64,000 bases of DNA from Strigamia acuminata (GCA_949358305.1 OX442314.1:12145060-12209059), one strand, 5' to 3'; shown: positions 27,187 through 42,492, counted from the stretch's first letter. Translations and numbers: made by a program. The notes: a model not told the origin generated them from the sequence alone.

Positions 27187-28748
27187 ATGGCTTCCATGAA
27201 ATTCGATGACGGTTCGCGAGCGAAGAAATTAATTCGAGAGGCCGCCATTCAAATATTTTCCGGCGGTTCAGCCGGTAATGTTGATATTTACGTGAAAAAG
27301 TAATATTTTGATGGAATTTCTTAATTTTTTTAATTTTTAATTTTTATTTACAGGGTTCGTCGAAGTATGCATAATGCATCCGTTGGATTTGGTGAAAACG
27401 CGATTTCAAATTCAAACTAAAGCGATTCCAGGAGATCCCCACTATTATACGTCAATTGCAGATTGCATGGGGAAAATGTATAGAAGCGAAGGGTTAGTTT
27501 GATCGCGGTTCGATCACTTTAGTGATGGGTCGTTTTAGCGAAGTGAGGTCGGGTTAAAGTCGCTAAAAGGTTGTCGCTAAAGTGAACCAAGTGTGTTTGG
27601 TTGTATTTCGTGTTAAAAGAAGAATTTTAAATGATGTTTTGTTTGTGTTTCAGTTTGTTTTCGTTCTGGAAGGGAATTGTGCCTCCGATTTTAGCTGAAA
27701 CTCCTAAACGTGCCGTCAAAGTGCGTAATGTTGCTAGAAAAATAGAAGAGAGACTCGATAAATGTGATTAAATGTTATTTTCTTTGAAATTTAATTTAGT
27801 TTTTTACGTTTGAACAATACAAACAATTTTTTTTGTTCGGATCAGCCGTTCCGACTCCACTGGTAAATACATTTTAATCAATTAGCAAGATGTGAAATTT
27901 GGAATTGTTATTGATTTTCTAGACATTTTCCTTAGCTGGTCTCTGCGCGGGAATAACCGAAGCCGTGCTCGTGAACCCGTTCGAACGTGTCAAAGTGCAG
28001 ATGCAAGCGGACAGACACACACTCGATAAAGTAAAATAAATAAATTTAATTTAATTTGATTAAAGTAAAATCATTTTTCAGATGCCGAGTACGTGGAGTG
28101 TGACGAGACGAATTGTTCGTCAGGATGGACTGGGGCTTCGAGGATTGAATAAAGGCGTGACGGCAACTATGGCTCGAAATGGAATCTTCAATATGATTTA
28201 TTTTGGCTTTTATCACAGCGTCAGACCGCTCGTTCCTCAACCAAAAGTGAAAATATCAAATTATTTGATTTAATTTAATTAATCTTAATTTTTTTAATAT
28301 TTTTTTTTTTAGAATTCCAAGTTGGTTTTACTGAAAAACTTATCAATTGGTTTCACGAGCGGGGTTTTGGGTTCTTTGGTCAACATCCCATTCGATGTTG
28401 CGAAAAGTCGTATTCAAGGTCCTCAACCTGTGCCCGGTGAAATTAAATATAAAACCACACTTGGTTCCATTGCTACTGTATACAGAGAGGAAGGGTAAAT
28501 GTTTTAAATTGAAATTAATGGAAATAAATTGATTTAATGGTGAAAACTTATAGTTTTAGGGCGTTGTACAAGGGACTTGCACCCAAAGTCCTGCGATTGG
28601 GCCCAGGTAAAAATATTAGGATCGAAATTGAAGTTATTGATTTTTAATTTTTAATTTTTAATTCTTATCGTAAGGTGGTGCGATTATGCTGATCGTTTAC
28701 GAGCATATAAACGAGACGTTAAAGCGGTATTTCCCCGACGAAGCGTGA
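27187..28748 (+). CDS. SLC25A21: Mitochondrial 2-oxodicarboxylate carrier
   Basis: Inner-membrane carrier exchanging 2-oxoadipate and 2-oxoglutarate, used in lysine and tryptophan catabolism. Nine exons (27187-27274, 27354-27492, 27654-27720, 27800-27862, 27923-28030, 28082-28246, 28313-28494, 28554-28606, 28675-28748) give 312 residues. The three carrier repeats are each marked by a PxD/ExxK/R signature: HPLDLVKTRFQIQ, NPFERVKVQMQA and IPFDVAKSRIQG. Diagnostic blocks for this carrier are GIVPPILAETPKRAVKFFTF and GPQPVPGEIKYKTT, with LYKGLAPKVLRLGPGGAIML near the end. Complete and intact. Confidence 0.95.
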
Positions 28749-30661
28749 TAATTGATGTGCTTCTTCAGTATTAGATTAGAGAAAGCTTTATAACGTTTTT
28801 TTATTCCAAAAAAAAACATAATATATAAATTTTGAAATGTTTATAAACTGTATTATGACCAAAAACTGACTTTAAAAAAGTCATCAATGTGTAAGCATTT
28901 TGTATAATCACTCACAATGTGTGTTGTATGTAAAAATCTGGCGAATAAAATTGATGTTGAAAAAATTAATCTGTTTTTTAAATTAAAAATAAAAAAACAA
29001 CGATAAAACAAAAAAAAATGAAATAAAAATTACGTAATTGCAAGCGCCGTGGGATCTGCGATCTCGTTTTTCATCTTCTCGTTACCAACAGACGTCATCT
29101 CATTGTGACGTCATGTTGAAAGATCAACAACTGAGAGCGAGAACAGGTAACAACGGTGCATTAAGTTCCATTCACGAGTGAAACAACTATCGCACAGGTT
29201 ACCACTAATGCAAAGTGCCGAGACCGAACTAGCGACTCGTGTATGGGAACGGCGTTGACAAATCAGCACGCAACACGACCAGCCGCAACACGAATGCGTC
29301 TCTAGGACGAAACGAAGCAATGCAGCACCGTCGCGATTGCGAGCTCACGACCGACGTATTGGTAGGCCTAAAACTCTTGATCAAATAACAAATACAACAT
29401 TCCAAGGTGTTCGGCGCGGTCGAATAATGCGCAACGAAAACAATCGAGCCGATACGAATGGACCGAGTGAACAAAACCACTTAATAAAGTGGCACAGGAA
29501 GTTCATTCAGGTCAATCGTGCATTTATCCATGTGCACTTCTCCATGTTGGGATCGTGATTTTTTTTTTTTTTTTTTTTTTGAAATTTTTTTTTTTTTTAA
29601 AGGCAAAGAATATTAAACTTAATATTTTTTTCCGAAATTTTTGACACATTTTATCAATTGGGGAATTAAATTTACACCATTTAATTGGAATCGGGAAACG
29701 AGCAAATTGGATAACTCGCATAACTCGATCGAATTTAATTTGAATAAAATTCCGAAATGTTTTTTTTTTTCAATTTTAATTTTTTTTTAATTTTATTAAT
29801 GAAATCGATCTAATTAATAAGTGAAATAATGTTTTTCCAGTCATCACTGACACGCAATAAGGATATAGACGTAAAAAACAGATGTATGTAAATACCTTCA
29901 ACATTGAATTAAAAGAAAACAAACGTGTAAACACCACAAACGTATTGTTTCTGATAAAATAAATCATTTTTTAATGATAAATTTTATTAATGAGTGTTTC
30001 ATGTCGTCTGATCGAGGAAGGAAATGAAAAAATTGCAATAAAAAAGATCATTTTGAGGCAAGTTGGAAACGTAGGAGCAGCGGGCGGCCATTTTAATATT
30101 GTTGTAAATAATACAGCATTAATAGAAATGGACATTAAATGTATTACAACTGGAAAAACATTTTTTTTTAATACTTATTTTTGAAGAGTAAATAAAATTA
30201 TCTTTGCTTTTAGTCAAAATATATTTTTGTTTTCCGTTGCTATGTTTTCGTTTCTGCCACTAATAACATATTATGTAATTGAATTTTTACTTTGTTTATG
30301 TCTACAGTTAGTCTTTATCAGTGCTTATCAAATTCGATACTTATTTTTAAAAAAAAAGATATTTTTTCTACTTTCCTACGGTTTAAAAACGATTTTTTTA
30401 AACATATTTTCTCGTTATTATTTCAGCCCGGAAACATAAAACTAATTAGAAGACAGGGGGTAAAGGAAAAAAAAAATGGCCGAATAAATCACATGTTTTC
30501 TAACATGGATGCATAATGGAAACACTTGTTGTTGTTGTTGTAGTGGCGCGCAGCGTAAACAATCGTTAACGACAATTAAAAAAGATTGAATTTGGAATTT
30601 TGCTAAAAATTGCGGATGTTATCTTTTATTTTTTCAGAGTTTCAAGTAGTGATCAGGTGAC
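28749..30661. other. Intergenic and 5' leader region of AKT
   Basis: AT-rich except 29040-29530, which is clearly less AT-rich and probably contains the AKT promoter and first untranslated exon (a candidate donor CAG|GTCAATC lies near 29509). Poly-T/poly-A runs lie at 29561-29605 and 29760-29800. An acceptor (TTTTTTCAG) at about 30638 precedes the coding start. No protein-coding ORF is supported. Confidence 0.4.
29091..29113. promoter_or_regulatory. Two CRE-like sites in the putative AKT promoter
   Basis: GACGTCAT at 29091-29098 and a perfect TGACGTCA at 29106-29113, within the less AT-rich segment that precedes AKT. CREB/ATF sites by consensus; use at AKT is inferred from position. Confidence 0.35.
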
Positions 30662-33669
<3,008 letters not shown>

Positions 33670-34200
33670 AAGGAAGGAATTTATTTAAGTGGAAAAAGAG
33701 AGAGAGAGAAAAAATTTTTAAAAAATTGTTATTAGTTGTTATTGAAGTTGAAAAACTAGTTCAAACAAAATCTCATGTATTCCATGTTAAGTGGTGATGG
33801 TGATGGTGAACGAAAAGTAAGACAGACTGATAATCATTCTAAAAAAATAAATAATAATAATAATAATAATAATATCAGGTGTTTGGGACTTATCATCTTC
33901 GTTTCAGGCATATCAAAAGAAAGAGAAAAAAAATTTTGGAAGTTGTTTTTTATTAGTTGAAAAATAATGAAGACTTTATAGAAAAAAATATGAAATCAAA
34001 GAAATCAATAATGTTTTTAATTTTATTTTTGCTTTTATTGTTTTTATTGTTTTTTCAAGCTCGATATTCATCGTTTAAGTGTAACTAATTAAGTGAATAA
34101 CGAGACACGTGCGTGTGTTTTTTAAAGGTGTGATTTTTTCCTTTTTGTTTGTTATTGAGCTTTATTTGTATTTGTTTTTTAATAAGGAATTTTTTTGTTT

Positions 34201-34232
<32 letters not shown>

Positions 34233-36035
34233 GTACTGTAAATGTTGCACAAAAGAATTATTTGGAAAATAATAATAATTACTTATGATAAATAAGTTAG
34301 ATTAAAGAAAGCGTATTATTGGTTATAATTGCTTCCGTAGTGTTAGGAAGCTTAATTTTTGACATTTGATTGAATGTCGTGGCATATCGTGTACTAATTG
34401 AGTTTCATGTTTTGCATTTTTTTTTCTCGCATACTTATTTGTAGATAAACAATCTGATTTGTTTAAACAATTTTAAAATAGGCATTTGCTGTGAGGGTAA
34501 AAAGTGTTATTGAAAAACTTTATAATGAACGTGGGATTTAAATTTACAATAAACTATTACTGAAAGTGAGTTTGTGTTTTTCTCGAGTCTGAGTACAGTT
34601 GAGTCTCGTTATAACGGATCGGAAAGGACTAATTATATAAATTTTTTTAACGGGTTGTATTTATTGGAACACTATTTATTCTTTCATTTTTACTAAAATT
34701 CCGTACTACTTTTTTTCACACTATTCTATTTTTTTTTCGCTTAAAATTACTTAATTCTGCACTAATGTTTACAATTGTGCCAACAGTGCCTTTTTGGCTT
34801 TAGCGCAACATCAAATTGCAAAGAGTATTGACCGCGGAAATACACTTTGCGACAGATGGGCTTCGCGGCCCAACACTGGAAGGTGTTGTTCCGTGAAGCC
34901 CACCTGTCCAGCAGACGTTCATCAAACAAGGCGATTTAAAATATCGCGAAGTTTTGATTAGCGATTACCTTTTTTGTGGGCGATCAGTTTAAAAGATAGA
35001 AATTAAGAATCGTTGAAACAAAGAAATTGGAAAAGATTGTGATTTGTAAGATACTCTGCACAAAATGTAACGAAATTTCAGGATAAATAATTGCTGTTAC
35101 AACGCTGTTATTGAAGGCAATCGAAGTAATGGCTTAATCTAGAGATTCAAATTTTAAAAAAATCATACTAAAATATTTTGTGTTTTACTTCAATTTTAAA
35201 CTCAAAATGACATCATTTACTGTTTAAACCCATGTTAAAACTTAAAATACACTTAAACTACAACTCCTTGCAAAAAAATGGCATATCCTTATTTTAGAAA
35301 CTTTTAATATTTGAAATTTCTCAGAAACTATTTCTCACAAGTAAAAATGGTTTTAGAAGGATTTAAAGGAATGTTAGAGCTATCATTTCGTTAAAAGTTT
35401 TTTGGAAAAAATGAATAGTTAAAGAGAAAAAAATTAAAAACCCCAAAAAGTGACAATTTACAATATTTCTCATAACTTATAAACAGAATGAGATAAAATT
35501 AAAAACTAAACAGATTTGAGACCGTCTATATCCCAGGAAACTTTTCTAAATTGGATGTATGAGTCTCCAAGGCCCTCAAAATGAGGCGTAATGGAGCTAT
35601 GTAAAGGGATTGACAACAACTATTTTTCGAAAAATCGTGGCGAGCACAACTGTTGACAAATCAAAACGAAAATTTAGCATTGAAGCATTATTGTGTCGTA
35701 CTATAACATGTTATAGTTATGACTTGATTCCTCCACAACGCAGCTGGAAAGTGCAAAAGTGTTTTTTTCAAGAAAATAAATGCGTTTTTAAAGCCCAAAA
35801 ATGCATTTTAAAGTCCAAAAATGCAATTTTCAAGTCCAAAAATGCAATTTTCAAGTCCAAAAGTCTCTTTTGCACTTTTTATGAGCAAAAATTGAGTTTT
35901 TGAGATTGAAAATTTATTCTAATTATCGCCTAACCATTTTGTACGCGGAGGGAATTTTAGTTCTGTCAATAGAGCGCGGGTGTTCTGCGAGAGCATTTAC
36001 GTTATGGTAGTGTTAGTGTCAAATTTTTAAGTTGC
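33670..36035. other. AKT 3' region and repeat-rich spacer
   Basis: Starts with the AKT 3' untranslated region (AAT/TAA triplet run at 33849, TA dinucleotide run at about 34201-34232, AATAAA near 34548). It continues with a pogo-type terminus near 34596, a strong hairpin at 34851-34908 and a short tandem repeat at 35770-35870 (unit near AAAATGCAATTTTCAAGTCC). No gene is supported. Confidence 0.5.
34851..34908. repeat. Hairpin of about 58 bases
   Basis: Arms GACAGATGGGCTTCGCGG and CCGTGAAGCCCACCTGTC are near-complementary with a short loop around TGGAAG, in sequence far less AT-rich than its surroundings. It could be the foldback core of a small element or a structured RNA; nothing decides between these. 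Confidence 0.6.
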
Positions 36036-36233
36036 ATCTGTTTCATGAGCACATATCTCTTTTTCACAGTTTAAAAATTTCTTGGCAAGTGCATCTTTTT
36101 TCTGCGGTACAAAAAGCTCATCCATCAAATCTACAATTGTTTTTTCAAAAAATTGAATACTCACATCATTGGTGGATAAGGATTTCAATTAGTCAACAAA
36201 TTTTGCGTGATAAATTTTTTGATATTTATTGTT
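36036..36233 (-). pseudogene. Eight-cysteine secreted protein family, two-exon fragment
   Basis: Relics of exons 5 and 6 of the local cysteine-rich family. Exon 5 (36165-36233) reads NNKYQK, then an in-frame TAA where the family has ELLK, then LKSLSTND. Exon 6 (36036-36101) reads KKDALAKKFLNCEKEICAHE and its donor is GC instead of GT. Exon lengths (69 and 66 bases) equal those of intact copies. No first four exons and no last exon could be found nearby. Non-functional. Confidence 0.85.
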
Positions 36234-36885
36234 CTACGGATAAAAACGAATGCAAAGAAAGATTAAACTTAATTACCGCAGATAGTACTGAAAGCTTGAA
36301 ATAAATAATGAATTTTGCCCCTATGGCGTTATTATTAAATAGCGGCAAATTCAATTCCAGTAAATTAAATACATAAATATAAAATGTTTATAAAAAAAAA
36401 TATTTTATATTTTTGTTTATTATAGAAAATAAAGACAACATTCTACACTTTAACACAATAAATGTGGGTTTGCTTCTTGCTGGTTTTGTGATAAGATCTT
36501 ATTTTCTGGAATAACCAATAAAAATAAATTCTGTCCCATAAAAAGACTTTCACCAAAATGTAAAATAACAATTTCAAATTATGCCATTTCTTCCATAGAT
36601 CTTTTAAATATTTAATTGTTGAAATCCAATGTTTATATCTTACATAACAACATTAACTACACTCAACTACACTCAACTCAAGAAACTATGTAATTCAAGT
36701 GTACCATTATGCTATAACTACTAAACGAAATCTTATATTCTTCACTATAAAGACCAAATTATACCGACTTTGCATTTTTGATTACTTTGTTTAATCACCA
36801 CTGGATTTAGCTCGTTTGAAATCCTGTACAAAAATAGTAAGAATTTATAAAAATTTATCTTATTCTGTTACTTCAGCCTATTAGA
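36234..36885. other. Upstream region of family copy A
   Basis: Contains a block (about 36590-36840) recognisably repeated upstream of copies B, C, D and E, ending in a 5' untranslated exon with the form TCCTGTACAAAAATA followed by the donor GTAAGA. A separate repeat at about 36415-36490 has an inverted partner at 37805-37880. Confidence 0.6.
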
Positions 36886-37731
36886 ATGATGCTGTCGATT
36901 TTCATAGTTGTTGCTCTTTCGACGCCATTTGCTGCAGCATATGTAAGCTGAATGTATTTTTTTCAAACTTTCAAACTGTAAAATCTGTAAATACAATTTA
37001 ATTTATTTTAGGAATGCTTCGATTCGGCGAAGTATATTGCGTCGGTTGTATTTCTTTGCTTATGCAATAACAAATTATATAATTAACTTATTGTTAAAAG
37101 TAAAATTTATTTTTCAGATTCACCATATTCATGAAGAATGCAGAGATGTTGTTCAAAAGGTGGTCCAAGATAGAAGTGTAAGTACTACACAGTTGGATGA
37201 ACATATTTCTTGTTGTGTTTCTGCTTTTCAATTACAATTTTGTTTCAGGATTGTGGATTTGCTTACGTTATTTGGGGAATGTGTCATTATAGAGCCAGCA
37301 AAATTGTATGTCCAATTCAAGCGTTTAATAATTCGATTTTTGTCTTATAATTAATTTGCTTTTTATATGCAGAACAATAAATACCAGCAAATTGATCACA
37401 CAAAATTTGTAGAGTTATTAAAATCGTTTTCCAGCAATCCGGTGAGTACTGCATGTTATTAAAATTCATAATTTCTCATAATATCCTTTTTGTACAACTG
37501 ACTAACAGAATAAAGAGGCACTCGCGGTTAGACTTTCCGTCTGTGAAAAAGAGGGATTAATTCATGGAGGAGATGTAACTTAAAAACTGAACATGTTATG
37601 TATTTTCACTAATATTTTTTAAATTTCTACTTAAGTTTACCCCATACTTCGATTGCCTTCAACTGAGATGTCCCGAAGTGGGAAACATTCGAGTTGACTT
37701 CGACAACGCAGCACATGGAATTTGTGCATGA
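36886..37731 (+). CDS. Secreted eight-cysteine protein, copy A
   Basis: Seven coding exons (36886-36942, 37012-37044, 37118-37177, 37249-37305, 37373-37441, 37509-37574, 37636-37731), all multiples of three in phase 0, give 145 residues. Exon 1 is a signal peptide (MMLSIFIVVALSTPFAAAY). The mature part has eight Cys: ECFDS, HEECRD, DCGFAY, GMCHY, VCEKE, FDCLQ, RCPEV and GIC. Residues NKYQQIDHTKFVELLK in exon 5 are strongly conserved among copies. The cysteine spacing (17, 13, 9, 40, 16, 4, 21 residues between) is not that of classical insect odorant-binding proteins. I do not recognise the family. AATAAA follows the stop by 6 bases. Everything looks intact. Confidence 0.8.
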
Positions 37732-38647
37732 GTGATGAATAAAATATAAATATAAGTAAAAATGACTGTACTGTATCCATTACAAAGAAATAAAAATATT
37801 TTCACACACGACCAGCCAGAAGGGTAGCCACATTTATTGTGTTTAAAGTGTAGAATTTGGTCTTTGTTTGAAATTTATAACAAAAATGAACAAAAACGTG
37901 CAATTAAATAAATACCGAATTAAATACATTTGTAGAATTATTTTCGGTTGTTTGTTTTATAGAAATTTATTATTTAAAACACCCTAACACACGTTTTTTA
38001 TGCTGAAGGTACAGTAAAGACCATCAATGCTCTTATTTCTACACCCTCAAACAGCCCAAAGAGAGAGTGACCCCTCGTTTACAAAAATTACATCACTTCT
38101 GTACGGTAAAATATTTTAAAGGTTATATTCAAACTTGTATTAATTGGAGAAGTGCATTAAAAATGATTTATTGCATTTTTTTGTTTATTTTTGTTATAAA
38201 ATTTCAAGTAAAGACAAAATTCTACACTCTTTTTTTATACATATGCAACCCTTATTGCAGGTTGATCAGAAAAACAGGAAATAATAACACTACAGTACTC
38301 GTAGAGTAGAGCGCTATCTAGCGGAAAAAAACAAATCCAAAACGACATAACTGCCACGAGGTGGCTTTCCGACGGAAAAGATGGAGTTGCTGATCATTTG
38401 ATTTTTTCATCTTGGACTTGTATCTGCAAATTTTGAAACCACGCACTGTCCTTAACATTGCCGTTGAGTGAGTATGATAATTTGTCGTTCATCCAGAGAG
38501 AGTTTAATTGAGAATTTAATTGAAGAAATGTAAAATGTGACGACTAAATAATAACCATTGCGCAAGCTTAGGTAATTTATGTCTGTGGTCAAACATTTTA
38601 ATTGCTTTGTAATGGATACAATACAAATAGTTTTTTACTTATGTATT
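37732..38647. other. Convergent spacer between copies A and B
   Basis: AT-rich. It contains an inverted copy (37805-37880) of the repeat at 36415-36490 and a further related piece near 38190-38230 (AAAGACAAAATTCTACACT). An 80-codon ORF at 38067 has no coding features and is not accepted. Confidence 0.5.
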
Positions 38648-39763
38648 TTATTCATCAATCGTACAAATTCCCCTTGATGCACGGTAGTAGTCATATCGAA
38701 TACTGCTTATCTCTGGACACCGTACTTGAATGCAATCGAAGTATGGGTGAAGCTAGAGATTAAAAAAAAATATTAGTGAGAAGATAATACAATGTTCAAT
38801 TTTTAAGTTACATCTCCTTCGTGAAAAAATATCTCGTGTTCACAGTTGGCAAGTGCCCTGGTGAATGTATCTCTCTTCTGTTAGTTAAACAAAAAGGTTA
38901 TCTATGAACAATTGTGAAGTTTTTTAAAAAATGCACTACTCACTTTATTGACGGCAAAGAATTGTAATAATTCCATAAATTTTTTGTGATCGATTTGCTG
39001 GAATTTATTGTTCTGCGTATAAAAATCAAAGCGTAAACACAAATACACAGAATCGAATTATTAAAAGCTTGGCTTGGACTTACTATTCGGTACAGTCTAT
39101 TATGACAAACTCCAAAAACGAAATAAGCAAGGTTACAATCCTGAAAAATTTAAATGAACAACAAAATTATAATTGAAAAATGAAAACACAACAAGAAATA
39201 CCGTATTTTACAGATTAAGAGTTGCCCTCGAATTGTAGCCGCCCTCGAATAGTAGCCATGGCTGAGGCACCAAGAATACCGTATTTTTGCAAAAGCACGG
39301 TATTGTTTCCGTATTTAACCTCACGAATGTGCATTTTACGTTCGTGACGTTCGGACTTCGTTTGTTACATTAAACAAATGTAAGAAACGAAAAACCGAAA
39401 TCGTAATTGATGACAAAAATGGCAGTTTTGAATAAGAGCCGCGGCTCTTAATCGCTAAAATAATACGGTGTATACTTAGGTAGGTCTTACACTTCTTGTT
39501 GTGACCAAATTTCTAACGATACGTCTGCATTCTATATGGATCGATTGAACCTCAAAATAAATAAAATTAATTACTTAATGTGCCATTGTGTAAGCGAGAT
39601 ATGCAACCTGTCTCATATAATCCTTCGCATCGATGCAAACCTAAAATAAATTCATTGTATTTACAGATTTTAGAGTTTGAAAGTTTGGAAAAAACATTCA
39701 GTTTACATATGCTACAGCTTTTGAGGACTTTTCAACAATAACTATAAAAATGTACAGAATCAT
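38648..39763 (-). CDS. Secreted eight-cysteine protein, copy B
   Basis: Seven phase-0 exons (39707-39763, 39608-39640, 39491-39550, 39084-39140, 38944-39012, 38812-38877, 38648-38752) give 148 residues. All eight cysteines are kept (VCIDA, IECRR, DCNLAY, GVCHN, NCEHE, FDCIQ, RCPEI, GIC). The leader MILYIFIVIVEKSSKAVAY is weaker than in the other copies because charged residues interrupt its core, so secretion may be impaired. Intron 3 contains a TA-flanked MITE (39201-39470). The 5' untranslated exon upstream ends in AAAAATA followed by GCAAGA, where the other copies have GTAAGA. All coding exons are open with normal splice sites. Confidence 0.75.
39201..39470. mobile_element. TA-type MITE in copy B intron 3
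   Basis: 270-base non-coding element flanked by TA on both sides with terminal inverted repeats of the form CCGTATTTTACAGATTAAGA. A homologous element sits at the same position of the same intron in copy C (44844-45106), in the same orientation relative to the gene. Confidence 0.85.
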
Positions 39764-39813
39764 GTTAGGAGGCTGAAATGACAGAATGGTATAAATTTTA
39801 CAAATGGTAATAC

Positions 39814-39982
39814 CTCCAGATTCATTCAAAGATTCTTCTGTAGATTCATTCAAAGTTTCTTCTGTAGGTTCATTCAAAGTTTCTTCTGTAGGTTTATTCA
39901 AAGTTTCTGTGTGTGTGGTTTTTGATGTTTGTATATACAACAAAAACAGAAGGCAAAAACTTGCCTCTGTGAATCTGTTCAT
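39814..39982 (-). CDS. Possible secreted repeat-peptide exon upstream of copy B
   Basis: An open exon bounded by an acceptor (TTGCAAG just before the ATG) and a donor (GGAG|GTATTA). It reads a leader-like MNRFTEASFCLLFLLYIQTS and then four 8-residue repeats of the form ETLNEPTE. A further good donor (CAG|GTGAGT near 40091) upstream would fit a 5' exon. The downstream partner exon is not identified: joining to copy B exons 1 or 2 breaks the frame. It may be an alternative 5' exon, a separate small gene or a chance ORF over a 24-base tandem repeat. Confidence 0.25.
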
Positions 39983-42270
39983 GCTTGTCCTTGCAAGTAA
40001 ATAGCAATTAAAAATGTCATCATTAAGATCAACTAACGAACTGTGGCTCACTTGTTTGAGCCCAGTTATGTCTTTACTCACGTTTTACTCACCTGGAAGC
40101 AGTACGATGATTGGAAAGTTTAACCCCTTAATCTAACCTTCATGGTAGCCATTTTGAATTTGATTGTAAAAAGAAAAAATCAAACAAGGTAAAAATAGAA
40201 ATTTTGAATGCACCTATCTGTTTTCTTGCTATTACCGGATATAAACCACTTCAAAAACAACTCCAGCGTTGTTTTTTATTTTTAAGCTTTTTGGTGTCCA
40301 CTCTTGTATAGAACCTTTGAATGCACCTATTAGTTTTCTTGCTATTTTTATGCAGGACTCCAAACATACTGGTGATAAAAAAATAATTACAAATGTGAGT
40401 TATGTATCTGCTCTTTATTCATTGAGTACAGAATATAAGGTTTCATTTAGCAGTTTTGGCATAACGGTACACTTGAATTACATAGTTAATACTTGTATTG
40501 TTAATGTAAGATGTAAACATTGTGTTTGAATATTTTTGAACATTTTTTGAATGAGAGAAATGGTATAATTTCAAAAAAATAAATTTTTTTTGTAGCAAAT
40601 ATAGGATTTGGTGTAGTCAAGGTTTCAAAATTTATGTGTTCATTCGTATATGGTGTATCTAATCTTGGGTTCCCGCTTACTGGAACAGAACTTGTTCAAA
40701 TGGATACGCATCGATCATGCGATCTGTATTGGTCTATTCTTTTTTACTGATATTGATATCGATATTTTGCCCAATATTGACCATCGACTGATATCTGTCA
40801 GTCAAACCCTAATTTTAACCATAGAAGTAAATATAAAAAACTATGTTTTTGGAAAAAGGCTTTTATATTGGTGCTTTAAATCGCCGTCAAAGTGCACTAA
40901 AACGTTTTAAAAAAGAATTTTTTCTTTGCAATATTAATAAATAAAATATATAGGCAGATAGGAATATTTATTTTAACCAGGATTAACTTGGTTTCAGAAT
41001 TTAGTAATCAATTTATAGTTAAAAACAAAGCAAATTTAGATTTGACCCTGACAGTCTAGCCTTTATTAAAGTTTCAGTGGCGTACAGATGGCGCAAACAA
41101 CACCGGAAGTTGAAACAAACATGCAAACATACACACACAAACGTTCATGTCAAGACATTTTTCTTGGTAGTAAAATGATAAACATTTCAAAAAAAAATTT
41201 ACGATGAATTTTAAATTCAGCAATAGTTGTAAAAAAAATCAAAGTTGGACCAAATGTGAGCATCTTCAATTTGCGCGCGATTTAAATTTCTTTTGAATAT
41301 GCGCGGCCCTAAATCCGCGTCCATGAATTAAATACAAAAATAAATTAAAAATAGGTAAATCACCATATCAGAAATATAATAAAATAATTTTGATTAAAAA
41401 AAATATTTTTAAGAAAATTGACAAAAATATATTATTTTTGTCTTTTCTTGCAAATTTGAATCTAATGCACATTTAAGATTCACACATTTGGTCCCCGCCC
41501 CCGCCTTTGTTATTAAATTTAAAGAAATTAAGAAAATAAAGAAAATATAAAATATAAAAAGAAATAAATAAAAAGAAAGAAAAAGAAAAAGAAATAAAAA
41601 GAAAAAAAACTAAAAAAAACTTGGTGTACAATAGACAATCAGTTTTATTGACTTTAATTTATACAATCTTATTGTTTTATTCTTTTCATACTACTTTATT
41701 ATTTAATTTGCAACAGATGAAACAAAATAGCGAAAAATTACAATCAAGGCATAAAAAAAAAATTTATTTAGGAAAATGAAACAAACATATTACAAACTGA
41801 GCAATTCTGTTATATTTGCCGACTCAATTGGTTATTCTGTGGTTTTCAAATGGTTTTTAATGTTTTTAGCTGTTTGAATCTACTACAACACGTTTTAAAC
41901 TAGCCCAGACAGTGATAGAAGCGCCGCCCTGGTGGGAACAAGTGACGTTAATCACTTTAATAGCATGTGGAGTGTTATTGGTCGACAGACAATTCCTTTC
42001 TACTGACTCTGGTTGATTGCAACTGAGCGCCAACTGGTGGTTACACATTAAACAAACACGTTCAATACAGCAGAAAGCAGAAGGCAAAGCAGGACGAAGC
42101 TTACAGATACATCTTCTGCTCACATATATTATTCAAATAAAATCTGTATCAATACTGATAGAACAGTACTTTTCCAGATTCAATCTGGTTACTGCTCGGG
42201 ACCCAGGATATTTATGCAAAATAAAATTTGTTTTATACGCATAAAATATGAACCAAATATTCAATTTATT
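39983..42270. other. Spacer upstream of copy B
   Basis: Holds the duplicated 5' region shared by the family (about 40340-40520), a direct repeat of about 30 bases (near 40197 and 40314, both containing TTGAATGCACCTAT), a fragment at 40828-40905 of the repeat found at 46.2 and 63.0 kb, and a purine-rich run at 41520-41615. An 85-codon cysteine-containing minus-strand frame at 41866-42123 is discussed under findings. No gene is otherwise supported. Confidence 0.5.
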
Positions 42271-42492
42271 GCAAAATAAAAATAAAAATTAAAAATAAAA
42301 ATAAAAATTAAAAATAAAAATAAAAATTAAAAATAAAAATAAAAATAAAAATTAAAAATAAAAATAAAAATTAAAAATAAAAATAAAAATTAAAAATAAA
42401 AATAAAAATTAAAAATAAAAATAAAAATTAAAAATAAAAATAAAAATTAAAAATAAAAATTAAAATTAAAAATAAAAATAAAAATAAAAAGA
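42271..42492. repeat. A/T minisatellite, about 19-base unit
   Basis: Roughly 11 copies of a unit written TTAAAAATAAAAATAAAAA, with some 6-base and 7-base contractions. Confidence 0.95.

Noticed and set aside
30227-30516. Hydrophobic ORFs rich in Phe and Leu upstream of AKT
   Set aside because: T-rich non-coding sequence translates to hydrophobic residues; no initiation or splice context.
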